A stretch of 64,000 nucleotides of DNA from Acuticoccus mangrovi (GCF_016411865.1 NZ_JAEKJA010000017.1:24900-88899); one strand, 5' to 3'. Counted from the first letter of the stretch, positions 17,340-26,437 are shown. The notes: a model not told the origin generated them from the sequence alone. Numbers and translations: made by a program.

Positions 17340-18776
17340 TCAGCGCACCAGCACGTTGCGGAACTGCCAGGGATCGCTGGTGTCGATGTCCTCGGGGAAG
17401 AGGCCGGGGCGGTCGCTGAGCGGGGTCCAGTCGCTGTAGTAGCCCTTCACCGGGCCGAGATAGGGGAGCTGGACCTCCAGGCAGCGGGCGTGGTCCATCT
17501 CGTCGGCCTCGACGATGCCGGCTTCGGGGTTCTCCAGCGCCCACACCATGCCGGCGAGCACGGCCGAGGTCACCTGAAGGCCGGTCGCGTTCTGGTAGGG
17601 CGCGATCCGGCGCGTCTCCTCGATGGAGAGCTGCGAGCCATACCAGTAGGCGTTCTTGTCGTGGCCGTAGAGGAGGACGCCGAGCTCGTCGATGCCGTCG
17701 ACGATCTCGTTCTCGTCGAGCACGTGATGGACCGACTGCGGCCGCCCCGCCTGGCCGAACATCTCGTGCAGCGACAGCACCGCGTCGTTCGCCGGGTGGT
17801 AGGCGTAGTGGCAGGTGGGGCGATAGTCCGGATCGAGACCCTCGCCGACGGTGTAGTAGTCGGCGATGGAGACGCTCTCGTTGTGCGTCACGAGGAAACC
17901 GTATTGGGCGCCGGGCGTCGGGCACCAGGTGCGCACGCGGGTGTCGGCGCCGGGCTGCAGCATGAAGCGGGCGGCGCGGCAGCCCGAGCCCTCGGCCTGG
18001 ACGTGCATGTTGTCGGGCATCCAGGTCTCGTGCGTGCCCCAGCCGAGCTCGGCGGGCTGCAGCCCTTCGGAAATGAAGCCTTCCACCGACCAGGTGTTCC
18101 AGAACGCGTCGAGCGGCTTCGGCAGCTTGGTGCGTTGGGTATCGCGCTCGGCGATGTGGACGCCCTTGACGCCGCAGTCGCGCATCAGCGCCGCCCAGCC
18201 CTCGCGCGTGGCCGGGGCGTCGGCGGGCTTGCCGAGGTCCTGGGCGAGGTTGAGAAGGGCCTGTTTGACGAACCAGGAGACCATGCCCGGATTGGCGCCG
18301 CAGCAGGAGACGGCGGTGGTGCCGCCGGGGCTCGCCCGCTTCTCCGCCCGCACCGTCTCGCGCAGATGGTAGTTGGTGCGGGTGGCGGGGTCGGCGCCCT
18401 TGTCGAAATAGAAGCCCGGCCACGGCTCGACCACGGTGTCGATATAGAGGACGCCGAGCTCGCGGGTGAGCTTCATGATGTCGAGCGAGGAGGTGTCGAC
18501 CGACAGGTTGACGCAGAAGGCCTGGCCGTCGCCGGCCGTCAGGAGCGGTGTCAGCACGTCGCGATAGTTCTCGCGGGTGATGGCGATCTGCTCGAAGCGG
18601 ATGCCGCGCTCGTCGAGCAGATCCCGGTCGGCGTCGGACGGGTCGATCACGACCATGCGCGAGGCATCATACTCGAAGTGGCGCTCGATGAGGGGCAGCG
18701 TGCCGCGCCCGATGGAGCCGAAGCCAATCATGACGATCGGTCCGGTGATGGTGCCGTATCGCGGCCAGTCGCTCAT
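17340..18776 (-). CDS. hss: Homospermidine synthase
   Basis: This 478-residue NAD-dependent enzyme makes sym-homospermidine from putrescine (or spermidine plus putrescine), the characteristic polyamine of many alphaproteobacteria. The N-terminal Rossmann fold has VMIGFGSIGRGTLPLIERHF. Conserved family stretches include VNLSVDTSSLDIM, DTVVEPWPGFY, NPGMVSWFVKQALLNLA and WNTWSVEGF. The length and the C-terminal block KGYYSDWTPL match bacterial homospermidine synthases. It is flanked by a terminator-like hairpin and by an unrelated GGDEF-like gene, so it appears monocistronic. Confidence 0.96.
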   Translation of the reverse strand: MSDWPRYGTITGPIVMIGFGSIGRGTLPLIERHFEYDASRMVVIDPSDADRDLLDERGIRFEQIAITRENYRDVLTPLLTAGDGQAFCVNLSVDTSSLDIMKLTRELGVLYIDTVVEPWPGFYFDKGADPATRTNYHLRETVRAEKRASPGGTTAVSCCGANPGMVSWFVKQALLNLAQDLGKPADAPATREGWAALMRDCGVKGVHIAERDTQRTKLPKPLDAFWNTWSVEGFISEGLQPAELGWGTHETWMPDNMHVQAEGSGCRAARFMLQPGADTRVRTWCPTPGAQYGFLVTHNESVSIADYYTVGEGLDPDYRPTCHYAYHPANDAVLSLHEMFGQAGRPQSVHHVLDENEIVDGIDELGVLLYGHDKNAYWYGSQLSIEETRRIAPYQNATGLQVTSAVLAGMVWALENPEAGIVEADEMDHARCLEVQLPYLGPVKGYYSDWTPLSDRPGLFPEDIDTSDPWQFRNVLVR

Positions 18777-18857
18777 GCAGACTACTCCCTTCCGAAGTTG
18801 GGCAGACGCCTACAGCATAGGAACGAGGTCGTCACCGTCCGAAAAAGCGGATCGGCG

Positions 18858-20129
18858 TCACCGCCGATCGGGCCGACGAGGCGGAGCCTCGCCGAGCGTG
18901 GTGGCGATGGTCTCGAGGGCGGAGGGGTTCTCGTCCGCGAGCGGCTGCGGGCGCGAGGCGCCGGCGAAGTCGCCGTCGATGGCGCACGGCCGCGCCACGG
19001 CGGGCGCCCGGGTCGCCGGAGGGGCGGCGTCGTTTCGCGGGCCGTCGCCGCCGGGCTTCGTGGTCGCGCCGATGGCGCTGCGCGGCGTCTGGGCGTTGGC
19101 GAGGAAGAGGGCGCCCTCCGCGGCGGTCTCGAGGTCGTCCGGGCGGCTCGTCCTGCCGACATCGGCGATGCCGATCGAGACCGACACCGCCTCGCCGTGC
19201 CGGCCGCCGCCGAAGCTGCGCGCGACGTTGGCTCGGATGCGCTCGGCGACGGTCCGCGCCGCCACGGCCGAGCAGTGCGGCAGGAGCACGGCGAAGCGGT
19301 CGAAGTCGATCGCCGTGCACACATCGGAATCGCGGACCGCCTTGCGCACGTCGCGGCCGACGTGATGGCGCACGTCCTGCCATCGGCGCTCGCCGAGGCG
19401 GTTGCGTAGGTTGGCGCCTTCGTCGATCGAGACGAGCAGATAGGCGTAGGGGCTGCCATAGCGCTCGTGCAGGAGCCAGTGGTGCTCGAGATGCTGGCGG
19501 AACACGGCGTGGCTCATCATCCGCATGGTGGTCTCCGCCGCCTCTTCGGCGATCTGCGCGCGTAGGGCGTCGCTGCGGGCGAGCTCGGCGAGCGTCAGGA
19601 GGCCGAACACCATGGTGCCGAGCGGCAGCCAGGCGAGGAGCGCGGGGAGCGAGGTCGGAGGCAGCTCGCCCCTGGTGGGAACGAGGAGGCAGAGGAGGCA
19701 CAGCGGAGCGAGGCCGGCGAGCGAGATCACGCTGGAGCGCTGCAGCGGGCGCTTCGTGTAGCGGTGCACCTCGTGCACGGCGACCCCGATGCCGGCAGGG
19801 ACGACGACCGACGCCAGAGCGGCCGGCATCGCCGCGCCGCCGGCCGCCGTCACCATGGCGAACGGCAGAGCGAGTGCGGCGAGCGCGCCGAGCGGCCCGC
19901 CGAAGAGGCCGGCCACGAGCAGCAGCGGGCCATGCGCCGCGATCGCCGGGCCGCCGCTGGAGGACAGCGGCGAGCTCATGACCGCGGCGACCGCGAGCCC
20001 GTACGCCACCCCGATCGCCGCCTTGCGCAGCCGCTCGCCGGCGAGATGGTCCGACAGAGCGCCGAGCGCGATTGGTGCGACGAGGGCGAAGCCGCTCATC
20101 AGAATGAGATGCCAGAGCGTGTCGACCAT
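18858..20129 (-). CDS. Membrane protein with degenerate GGDEF domain
   Basis: This 423-residue protein has six or more hydrophobic segments in residues 1-180 (resembling a 5TM-LYT-like sensor), a short helical linker, and a GGDEF-fold domain at about 200-360. The catalytic signature is lost: the five residues at 275-279 read DFDRF where GG(D/E)EF is expected. The inhibitory-site motif RxxD is kept as RDSD (266-269) at the canonical five-residue spacing. It is thus unlikely to make c-di-GMP but could bind it. The last 60 residues are Pro/Ala-rich and probably unstructured. It is transcribed in the same direction as hss but separated by about 80 bases. Confidence 0.82.
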   Translation of the reverse strand: MVDTLWHLILMSGFALVAPIALGALSDHLAGERLRKAAIGVAYGLAVAAVMSSPLSSSGGPAIAAHGPLLLVAGLFGGPLGALAALALPFAMVTAAGGAAMPAALASVVVPAGIGVAVHEVHRYTKRPLQRSSVISLAGLAPLCLLCLLVPTRGELPPTSLPALLAWLPLGTMVFGLLTLAELARSDALRAQIAEEAAETTMRMMSHAVFRQHLEHHWLLHERYGSPYAYLLVSIDEGANLRNRLGERRWQDVRHHVGRDVRKAVRDSDVCTAIDFDRFAVLLPHCSAVAARTVAERIRANVARSFGGGRHGEAVSVSIGIADVGRTSRPDDLETAAEGALFLANAQTPRSAIGATTKPGGDGPRNDAAPPATRAPAVARPCAIDGDFAGASRPQPLADENPSALETIATTLGEAPPRRPDRR

Positions 20130-20198
20130 CAGCCTCGCGAGCCCGTGTGCGGTGACGATCTTGCCCGGCGTCGGTTGCGTGCGGCTGGGGCCGGCGGA

Positions 20199-20933
20199 TC
20201 AGTGGCCGTAGGGCGGGTTGGGGATCGACATGTGCGCCTCGCGCAGCGCGTCCGACCAGCGGTTGCGCACGTGCTCGAAATAGGGGTCGTCCTGCCCGAT
20301 CCGCAGATTGACGCTCGGCGTGAGCGAGCCGCGCGGCAGCACCAGAATGTCGATCGGCAAACCCACCGCCAGGTTGGAACGCATGGTGGAATCCATCGAG
20401 ATGAGCGCCAGCTTCAGCGCTTCGTCGAGACTGGTCTCGAAGGTCACCGAGCGGTCGATGATGGGCTTGCCGTACTTGTGCTCGCCGATCTGGAGGTAGG
20501 CGGTGTCCTCTGTCGCCTCGAGGAAGTTGCCGGCGCGATAGATCATGAACAGGCGGAGCCGCCGCTCGTCGATCTGCCCGGCGAGGAGGAGCGAGCAGTC
20601 GAAGGTGCTGCCGTCCTTTTTCAGCGCCTCCGCGTCCCGCTCGGCGACGAAGCGGACGGCGCGGCCGGTGAACTCGGCCATCTGCAGCATCGTCGGCACG
20701 GTGTAGACGGTCTGGAGCTCGCCGTGCTCGTCCTCCAGCCCCTCCACCATGTGGCTCACCACCGACTGGGTGACGGCGAGATTGCCGGCGGTCGCCACGG
20801 CGACGAGCCGATCCTCGCGCTGGAACACCTGGAGCTTGCGGAAGGTGGAGATGTTGTCGACCCCGGCGTTGGTGCGGGTGTCGGCCACCATCACGAGGCC
20901 CTGACGCAGAAGAAGACCGATGCAGTAGGTCAT
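20199..20933 (-). CDS. Anbu-type proteasome-like peptidase
   Basis: This 244-residue Ntn-hydrolase is of the ancestral beta-subunit (Anbu) class. It begins MTYCIGLLLRQGLVMVADTR, with Thr2 in the position of the catalytic nucleophile after Met removal. The family block TNAGVDNISTFRK follows directly, with a later MDSTMRSNLAVGLPID region. Anbu assembles into open-ring or helical particles; its physiological substrate is not settled. The ATG at 20933 is chosen because it exposes this conserved N-terminus; an upstream frame would bury it. It is the last gene of a four-gene set with ATP-grasp, alpha-E and transglutaminase-like proteins, the classic Anbu neighbourhood. Confidence 0.93.
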   Translation of the reverse strand: MTYCIGLLLRQGLVMVADTRTNAGVDNISTFRKLQVFQREDRLVAVATAGNLAVTQSVVSHMVEGLEDEHGELQTVYTVPTMLQMAEFTGRAVRFVAERDAEALKKDGSTFDCSLLLAGQIDERRLRLFMIYRAGNFLEATEDTAYLQIGEHKYGKPIIDRSVTFETSLDEALKLALISMDSTMRSNLAVGLPIDILVLPRGSLTPSVNLRIGQDDPYFEHVRNRWSDALREAHMSIPNPPYGH

Positions 20934-21018
20934 GGATTGTCCGTTGACGGTCTCGTTGCCGTGCGCGGCCGGCAGGGATTGAAAGGTCGTCCAGCCCGGC
21001 ACGGCGACCACCCTCCGC

Positions 21019-21879
21019 CTATTGCATGGACTGGGACTGGCTCTGCTCGCTCAGCGCCTGGCTGTGGGTGTTGCCCGGGTCCATCGTGACGGTGACGGTG
21101 AGCGTCTCGCCGAGCCCGCCATAAACCGCGCCGCGCACCGGCGAGGCGCTCTGATGGTCGAGGCCGACAGCCACGCGCACATAGGCGTCGGTGATGCAGG
21201 CGCCGGCGGAGGGGTCGAAGCCGACCCAGCCGAGGCCGTCGATATGGATCTCGCACCAGGCGTGGCCGCGATGGTCGTCGCGCGGCTTGTCCGCGGCGAA
21301 TTGGTAGCCCGAGACGTAGCGCGCTGGCAGCCCGTCGCTCCGCGCGGCGGTGAGGAGCACGTGGGCGAGATCCTGGCACACGCCCTTGCCGGCCTTGAGC
21401 GCGTCGAGCGCCGGCGTGTCCACCTGGGTCATGCCCTCGACGTAGGTCACGCGCCGGTGGACGAGGGCGTTGAGCTTGTGGGCACGGTCGAGGGCGCTGC
21501 CGTCGCTCTCGGCGCGCGCCTCGGCGGCGAGGCTCGCCAGCGACGCGGCCGGATGGGTGAGGTCGGTGTCGCGCAGGAAGACGCCGACGGGCAGCGGCTC
21601 GCGCGTGCCGGAAACGACGCCGTTGGTCGTCTCCGTCTCCACCGTCCCGCTCGCGGTGATGAGCAGCTCCTCGCCGGGATTTTGCAGCGTGAAGGTGTGG
21701 GTGATGTTGCCGAAGGCGTCGTCGACACGGCGCAGCGGCGCGTCGCCGGTGACGTCGATGCGCCAGTCGCGCACCGTCTGGTTGGCGGTGTTGCACGGGG
21801 TCAGGCGCAGGATCTCGATGACGGAGCTCGGCGCCGTCTCGTACCGATAATGCGTCTCGTGCTGGATCTGGAGGCGCAT
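21019..21879 (-). CDS. Transglutaminase-like cysteine protease of the Anbu cluster
   Basis: This 286-residue protein has an N-terminal beta domain (MRLQIQHETHYRYETAPSS) and a transglutaminase-core papain-like domain. The triad is visible as Cys in GKGVCQDLAH (about residue 165), His in DHRGHAWCEI and Asp in GFDPSAG. Such proteins probably hydrolyse or transfer peptide/isopeptide bonds. It lies between the alpha-E gene (12 bases) and Anbu (85 bases) in the same direction. The C-terminus is Ser/Gln-rich and likely flexible. Confidence 0.93.
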   Translation of the reverse strand: MRLQIQHETHYRYETAPSSVIEILRLTPCNTANQTVRDWRIDVTGDAPLRRVDDAFGNITHTFTLQNPGEELLITASGTVETETTNGVVSGTREPLPVGVFLRDTDLTHPAASLASLAAEARAESDGSALDRAHKLNALVHRRVTYVEGMTQVDTPALDALKAGKGVCQDLAHVLLTAARSDGLPARYVSGYQFAADKPRDDHRGHAWCEIHIDGLGWVGFDPSAGACITDAYVRVAVGLDHQSASPVRGAVYGGLGETLTVTVTMDPGNTHSQALSEQSQSQSMQ

Positions 21880-21891
21880 GGTTGCTCCCGT

Positions 21892-22836
21892 TCAGCGCAG
21901 ATATTGGGCTTCGATCGCAACGCTCAGCGCGTTGTTCTCGCGGATGACGCGCTGCAGGAACTCGTGCAGCCCCTCGCGGTAGATGGCATCCACCGTGCCG
22001 TTGGCCAAGCCGGCGTGGTAGGCGCGGGCGGCCCGCTGGGCGGGACCTTGGCGCCCGTAGTCGTTGGCGAGCTGGTCAAGATACCACAGCGTGTTCTCGG
22101 CGCAGTTGGCGATCGAGCGCGGCAGCTCCTTGCGCAGCGTCAGAAGCTCGGCCACCCGCCAGGGTCGCAGCGCGTCGCGGAACACCCACTGATAGGAGGT
22201 GAGCGCCGAGGTCGCCCGCAGCAGCGAGGCCCACTGAAAGTAGTCGAGCCCGCCGCCCACCGTGTCGCCCTCCGGCAGAAGCACGTGATACTTCACGTCG
22301 AGGATGCGGGCGGTGGCGTCGCCCCGCTCCACGAAGGTGCCGAGGCGGAAGAAGGCGTGCGCGTCGGTGCGCAGCATGGTGCGGTAAGCCGAGCCGTCGA
22401 AGCGCAGGCACGCTTCCTTGACGAAGGCGAGGAATTCGGCGAGCTGGCGCGGCGACATGGCGTCGACCGAGTAGTGGCGCAGCTCCAGCCAGGCGTCATT
22501 GATCGCCGTCCACATCTCGCCGGTGATCGCCGTGCGCACCGAGCGGGCGGAGCGGCGGGCGACGTCGAGGCAGGAGAAGATGCTCGACGGATTGTCCGGC
22601 GAGAAGGCCAGGAAATCGATGACGTTGCGGCGGTTCGCCTCGTCGTAGCGCTCGCGGAAAAGCGTCTCCGCGCCCGTCGAGATCATCGCCGACTCCCACT
22701 CGTTGGTGGTGCCGCCGTAGTTCGTGGGCAGGGAGGAGAGGCGGGAGGCCACATCGAGGATGCGGGCGGTATTCTCGGCCCGCTCGGCGTATCGGGCGAG
22801 CCAGTAGAGATCGGCAGCGACGCGGGAGAGCAGCAT
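21892..22836 (-). CDS. Alpha-E domain protein
   Basis: This 314-residue all-alpha protein opens MLLSRVAADLYWLARYAER, the hallmark of the alpha-E family, with several helices rich in Glu/Arg and the block GDATARILDVKYHVLLPEG. Its biochemical role is unknown. In genomes it almost always accompanies a circularly permuted ATP-grasp ligase and a transglutaminase-like protease, where it is thought to assist synthesis or handling of a peptide product. Its ATG overlaps the ATP-grasp stop codon by one base (TAATG), indicating coupled translation. Confidence 0.92.
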   Translation of the reverse strand: MLLSRVAADLYWLARYAERAENTARILDVASRLSSLPTNYGGTTNEWESAMISTGAETLFRERYDEANRRNVIDFLAFSPDNPSSIFSCLDVARRSARSVRTAITGEMWTAINDAWLELRHYSVDAMSPRQLAEFLAFVKEACLRFDGSAYRTMLRTDAHAFFRLGTFVERGDATARILDVKYHVLLPEGDTVGGGLDYFQWASLLRATSALTSYQWVFRDALRPWRVAELLTLRKELPRSIANCAENTLWYLDQLANDYGRQGPAQRAARAYHAGLANGTVDAIYREGLHEFLQRVIRENNALSVAIEAQYLR

Positions 22837-24254
22837 TAGCGGTCCAGCACCCAGGTGTCCTTCGTGCCGCCGCCCTGGCTGGAGTTGACCACGAGGGACC
22901 CCTCCTTGAGCGCGACACGGGTGAGCCCGCCCGGCACGGTGCGAATGCCTCGTGAACCGTAGAGCACAAAGGGCCGCAGATCGACGTGGCGCGGCGCGAT
23001 CCCCGACTCCGTGAAGGTCGGGCAGGTCGAGAGCGCGAGCGTCGGCTGGGCGATGAATTCGTCGGGCTCCGACTTCAGCTTGGCGCGGAAGTCCTCGATC
23101 TGCTCCTTGGTCGCCGCTGGGCCGACGAGCATGCCGTAGCCGCCCGAGCCCGACACCATCTTCACGACGAGGTCGGGCAGGTTGTCGAGCACGTAGGCGA
23201 GCGCCTCCGGCTCGCGGCAGCGCCAGGTGGGCACGTTGTTGAGGATCGGCTCCTCGCCGAGATAGAAGCGGATGATGTCCGGCACGTAGGTGTAGACGGC
23301 CTTGTCGTCGGCGACGCCGGTGCCCATGGCGTTCGCCACCGTGACGGTGCCCGAGCGGCAGGCGGCGATGAGGCCGGGCACGCCGAGCACCGAGTCGGGG
23401 CGGAAGGCGAGGGGGTCGAGGAAGTCGTCGTCGAGGCGGCGGTAGATCACGTCGACCTGCTTCGGCCCCTCGGTGGTGCGCATGTAGACGCGGTTGTCGC
23501 GCACGAAGAGGTCGCGCCCCTCGACGAGCTCCACGCCCAGCCGGTCGGCGAGGAAGGAGTGCTCGTAGAAGGCGGAGTTGAACGAGCCCGGCGTCAGGAT
23601 CACCACCGTCGGCTCGCGCGAGGCGGTGGCCGGGGCGATGGACTGCAGCGTCGCCAGCAGCTCGTTCGGATATTGCTCGACGGGCTGGATCGCGTGCTCG
23701 CTGGTGAGGTCCGGCAGCAGGCGCATCGTCACCTCCCGGTTCTCCAGCATGTAGGAGACCCCGGACGGCGTGCGCAGATTGTCCTCCAGCACGTAGAAGG
23801 TGTCGGCGTCGACGCGGACGATGTCGATGCCGCAGACCGGCGTGTAGATGCCGTGCGGCACCTTGATGCCCACCATTTCCGGCCGGAAATAGGTGTTCTG
23901 GTAGACGAGCGCCTCCGGAACGATGCCGGCCCGCAGGATCTCGCCGGCGCCGTAGATGTCGGCGAGGAAGAGGTTGAGCGCCCGCACGCGCTGCTCGAGG
24001 CCCGCCGACATCGACTTCCACTCGGCCGCGGTCAACACGCGCGGCACGATGTCGAAGGGGATGATCCGCTCTTCCGCGCTGTTGTCGCCGTAGACCGCGA
24101 AGGTGATGCCGACGCGCCGGAATAGCATTTCCGCCTCGCGGGAGCGCTGCTTCAGCTGGTCGAGCGAATTGGTGTCGAGCCAAGGCTTCACCGAGCGGTA
24201 GGCGTCCCTGAGGACGCCGTCCTCGCCGTTCATCTCGTCGAATGTTCGAGTCAT
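22836..24254 (-). CDS. Circularly permuted ATP-grasp type 2 protein
   Basis: This 472-residue member of the DUF404/DUF407-type permuted ATP-grasp family is a predicted ATP-dependent amide/peptide ligase. Recognisable blocks are FDEMNGEDGVLRDAY, the ATP-binding region around YVLEDNLRTPSGVSYML, and the C-terminal FVLYGSRGIRTVPGGLTRVA and SLVVNSSQGGGTKDTW. The ATG at 24254 (MTRTFDEMNG) fits family starts; a TTG at 24302 is possible. It leads the ATP-grasp, alpha-E, transglutaminase, Anbu operon, suggesting ligation of a peptide or tag that is later trimmed or degraded by the two peptidases. Confidence 0.92.
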   Translation of the reverse strand: MTRTFDEMNGEDGVLRDAYRSVKPWLDTNSLDQLKQRSREAEMLFRRVGITFAVYGDNSAEERIIPFDIVPRVLTAAEWKSMSAGLEQRVRALNLFLADIYGAGEILRAGIVPEALVYQNTYFRPEMVGIKVPHGIYTPVCGIDIVRVDADTFYVLEDNLRTPSGVSYMLENREVTMRLLPDLTSEHAIQPVEQYPNELLATLQSIAPATASREPTVVILTPGSFNSAFYEHSFLADRLGVELVEGRDLFVRDNRVYMRTTEGPKQVDVIYRRLDDDFLDPLAFRPDSVLGVPGLIAACRSGTVTVANAMGTGVADDKAVYTYVPDIIRFYLGEEPILNNVPTWRCREPEALAYVLDNLPDLVVKMVSGSGGYGMLVGPAATKEQIEDFRAKLKSEPDEFIAQPTLALSTCPTFTESGIAPRHVDLRPFVLYGSRGIRTVPGGLTRVALKEGSLVVNSSQGGGTKDTWVLDR

Positions 24255-24448
24255 CTGTCGCGGGGCTGCCGGTACACCGGGTGGGATGGGTTCATTCCTC
24301 AACGGTGCGATGGGGCGCGCGGTAAATCAAGGTCGTCTCGCCGATCAATCCGTCGCGAGTTCTGTCGGAACGGCGGATGATGGGTGGCGTCGGGCCGGCT
24401 TTCGCGCAATTTAAGGAGGTAACGGCAGGACGGTGCGGGGAGAGCGGC

Positions 24449-25264
24449 ATGGGACGAGGCGCAGGACGACAGCGGCGCGCGCTGGTGTGGGCGGTGCTGG
24501 GGACGATGGCCGCGACACCGGCCGCGGCCCAGTCGGTGGGGCTGTGCGAGGGCTACGGTCCGCAGAGCCCGCGCGACATCGCGGCCCCCGGCGGCACCAA
24601 CCCGGTGGTGACGGCGCCCGCCCCGCCGCCGACGCAGATGAACCTCTGCAACATCCACGTCCACGCCCCCGCCGAGCACAAGGGGCCCGGCTACTCGGTG
24701 CCGAACCCGAACGGCGGCTACGATTGCGACGGCGCCAACGCGCTGAGCGCGGCGGAGCGGCAGGACCCGGCGGACGGGCGCGGCGCGTTCTACGGTGCCG
24801 TCCCCGGCGACACGATCGAGGTGCATTGGGTCTATACCTCGTGCACGGTGACCCCGGGCATGGGGCTGTCGGCCTGCGTGTCGGACCAGTGCGCCAACCC
24901 GCAGCTGCGCGTCGAGGCGCAGGTGTTCCTGCTCGTCAACGATCCGGCCGCGGCCGATTTCGCCTCGTTCATCTATCGGGGACGGGCGGCGGGGCACGAG
25001 CAGCCCCGCTCGCTGCCCGACACGACGGGAGAGCCGGTGGTCTATTCCGGCTCCACCACCGGACCGACCTACGACGAGAGCAAGTGCTCGCCGCTGAGCG
25101 TCACCTGGAGCGTTCGCCCCAACTGCGCCCGCCTCGACGTGAGCTCGCTCAACGCCTGGGCGCAGGCAGGCAACGTGTTCAACGAGTATCGGGTGCACGG
25201 GGTGCGCCGCCTGGTGGTCTCGCCCGAGCTGCTGGCGCCCATCGGCGCACGACCGAGCAATTAG
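24449..25264 (+). CDS. Delta-class carbonic anhydrase (predicted, exported)
   Basis: This 271-residue protein has a signal peptide (LVWAVLGTMAATPAAA|QS) and Cys-rich mature part. The candidate zinc site is His70-x-His72 in NIHVHAPAEHKG, plus His126 in TIEVHWVYTSC. That arrangement and the surrounding sequence match proteins annotated as delta-class carbonic anhydrases, first known from marine algae. The expected reaction is CO2/bicarbonate interconversion in the periplasm. The ATG at 24449 follows GGGGAGAG at five bases; an upstream ATG would add 24 residues ahead of the signal peptide. It is divergent from the Anbu operon and convergent with the next gene. Confidence 0.8.
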   Translation: MGRGAGRQRRALVWAVLGTMAATPAAAQSVGLCEGYGPQSPRDIAAPGGTNPVVTAPAPPPTQMNLCNIHVHAPAEHKGPGYSVPNPNGGYDCDGANALSAAERQDPADGRGAFYGAVPGDTIEVHWVYTSCTVTPGMGLSACVSDQCANPQLRVEAQVFLLVNDPAAADFASFIYRGRAAGHEQPRSLPDTTGEPVVYSGSTTGPTYDESKCSPLSVTWSVRPNCARLDVSSLNAWAQAGNVFNEYRVHGVRRLVVSPELLAPIGARPSN

Positions 25265-25279
25265 AGACGCGAACCGCGC

Positions 25280-25365
25280 GGAAAGCAGGTCGCGCGAACG
25301 CATAATCGCGTGGCCTGCTCTCAAAGCGCCGGCCGGGCGCCGCCCGCTGGGAGCGGCGTCCGGGT
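25280..25365. terminator. Hairpin-rich gap between convergent genes
   Basis: The 112-base gap holds two imperfect GC-rich inverted repeats: AGCAGG near 25284 pairs with CCTGCT near 25315, and CCGGGCGCCGC near 25335 pairs with GCGGCGTCCGG near 25354. Lying between two converging stop codons, they may serve as bidirectional transcription end points; no clear T-run follows. Confidence 0.35.
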
Positions 25366-25376
25366 CGTCGATGCCG

Positions 25377-26336
25377 TCAGCGGATCGCGATCGGGTTGAT
25401 GATCATCTGCACGGCGCCCTTGATGCGGGCTTGGCCGAGCACGAACAGGAACTCGTGCACCCCGTCGTCGGCGAGGGCGCGCGTGTCGAGATTCTCCAGG
25501 ATGTAGATGCCGTTCTGTGGCTGGAAGATCTGGTGGGCGCGGAAGGCGACACCCTCTTCCTCCGCCGGCACCACCTCCATGCCCCAGGTGTCGGCCCCGA
25601 CGGCCATCACGCCGATCTCGGCGAGATATTCCGCGCCCGACACGCCGACGCCGGGCTCGGCGGAGCCGAAGCGCAGCGGATCGGGGTCGGCGCCGTCGAG
25701 AAGGTCCATCCAGTTGGAGTTGAACAGCACCACGTCGCCCTCGCGCAGCTCCACGCCCTGCTGCTCGGCGGCGGCCTTGATGTCGTCGGCGGTGTAGGCG
25801 GTGCCCTCCTCCACCATGTCGACGCCGTAGAATTTCGCCATGTCGATCAGCACGCCGCGGCCGACGAGGCCGGGCAGCTTCTCGAGCCCCAGCTCGGTGA
25901 GGCCCGACGCCTTGGCGAAGTCCGCATCGGTCAGCCCGCGATAGTAGACGTGATCGATGCCGGCGTGGCCGAGGCCGTCGATCTGCGGCCCGATGCCGAG
26001 CCAGCCCATGAAGATGTCGTCGTTGTAGGTGAACTTGTTGGAGCCGAGGCCGGAGTTCGACACCTGGTTCGGCTGCAGCACGGTGACCGACAGGGTGCGC
26101 GGCGGAAACGCCGGTGTATCGGCACCGACGATCATGCCGAGACTATAGACCTTGCCGTCGGTGACGAGACCCACGGCGTCCAGAACGCGTTCCGGGGTCA
26201 TCAGGTTGGCGGCGCCGATCTGGTCGTCGTCGCCCCACTTGGAGGTGGCCCATTCGGGCTTGTCTTGCGCGATGGCGGTTGTCGCGGCCAACGCCATGAC
26301 GGCGGGCGCCACGATCTGGCGAACGAGCAGCATCAT
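25377..26336 (-). CDS. Exported cyclase-family (kynurenine formamidase-like) hydrolase
   Basis: This 319-residue member of the cyclase/KynB-like metal-dependent hydrolase fold begins with a signal peptide (VRQIVAPAVMALAATTAIAQ). The classical zinc motif HxGTHxDxPxH is replaced by GIGPQIDGLGHAG, keeping only the Asp and last His, a pattern I have seen in other signal-bearing members of this family. Later conserved parts are GDVVLFNSNWMDL and the C-terminal HEFLFVLGQARIKGA. Substrates in the family include cyclic amides and formamides; the one here is unknown. It appears monocistronic. Confidence 0.82.
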   Translation of the reverse strand: MMLLVRQIVAPAVMALAATTAIAQDKPEWATSKWGDDDQIGAANLMTPERVLDAVGLVTDGKVYSLGMIVGADTPAFPPRTLSVTVLQPNQVSNSGLGSNKFTYNDDIFMGWLGIGPQIDGLGHAGIDHVYYRGLTDADFAKASGLTELGLEKLPGLVGRGVLIDMAKFYGVDMVEEGTAYTADDIKAAAEQQGVELREGDVVLFNSNWMDLLDGADPDPLRFGSAEPGVGVSGAEYLAEIGVMAVGADTWGMEVVPAEEEGVAFRAHQIFQPQNGIYILENLDTRALADDGVHEFLFVLGQARIKGAVQMIINPIAIR

Positions 26337-26437
26337 TCTTCCTCCTTTTTCTTGTTTTGGAGGAAGAATAGATGCGGCTTGACGGAAGGCTCATACAAAA
26401 GTTGTCTCGCCGCCATAGCCGCACGCTATCGCGGCGG

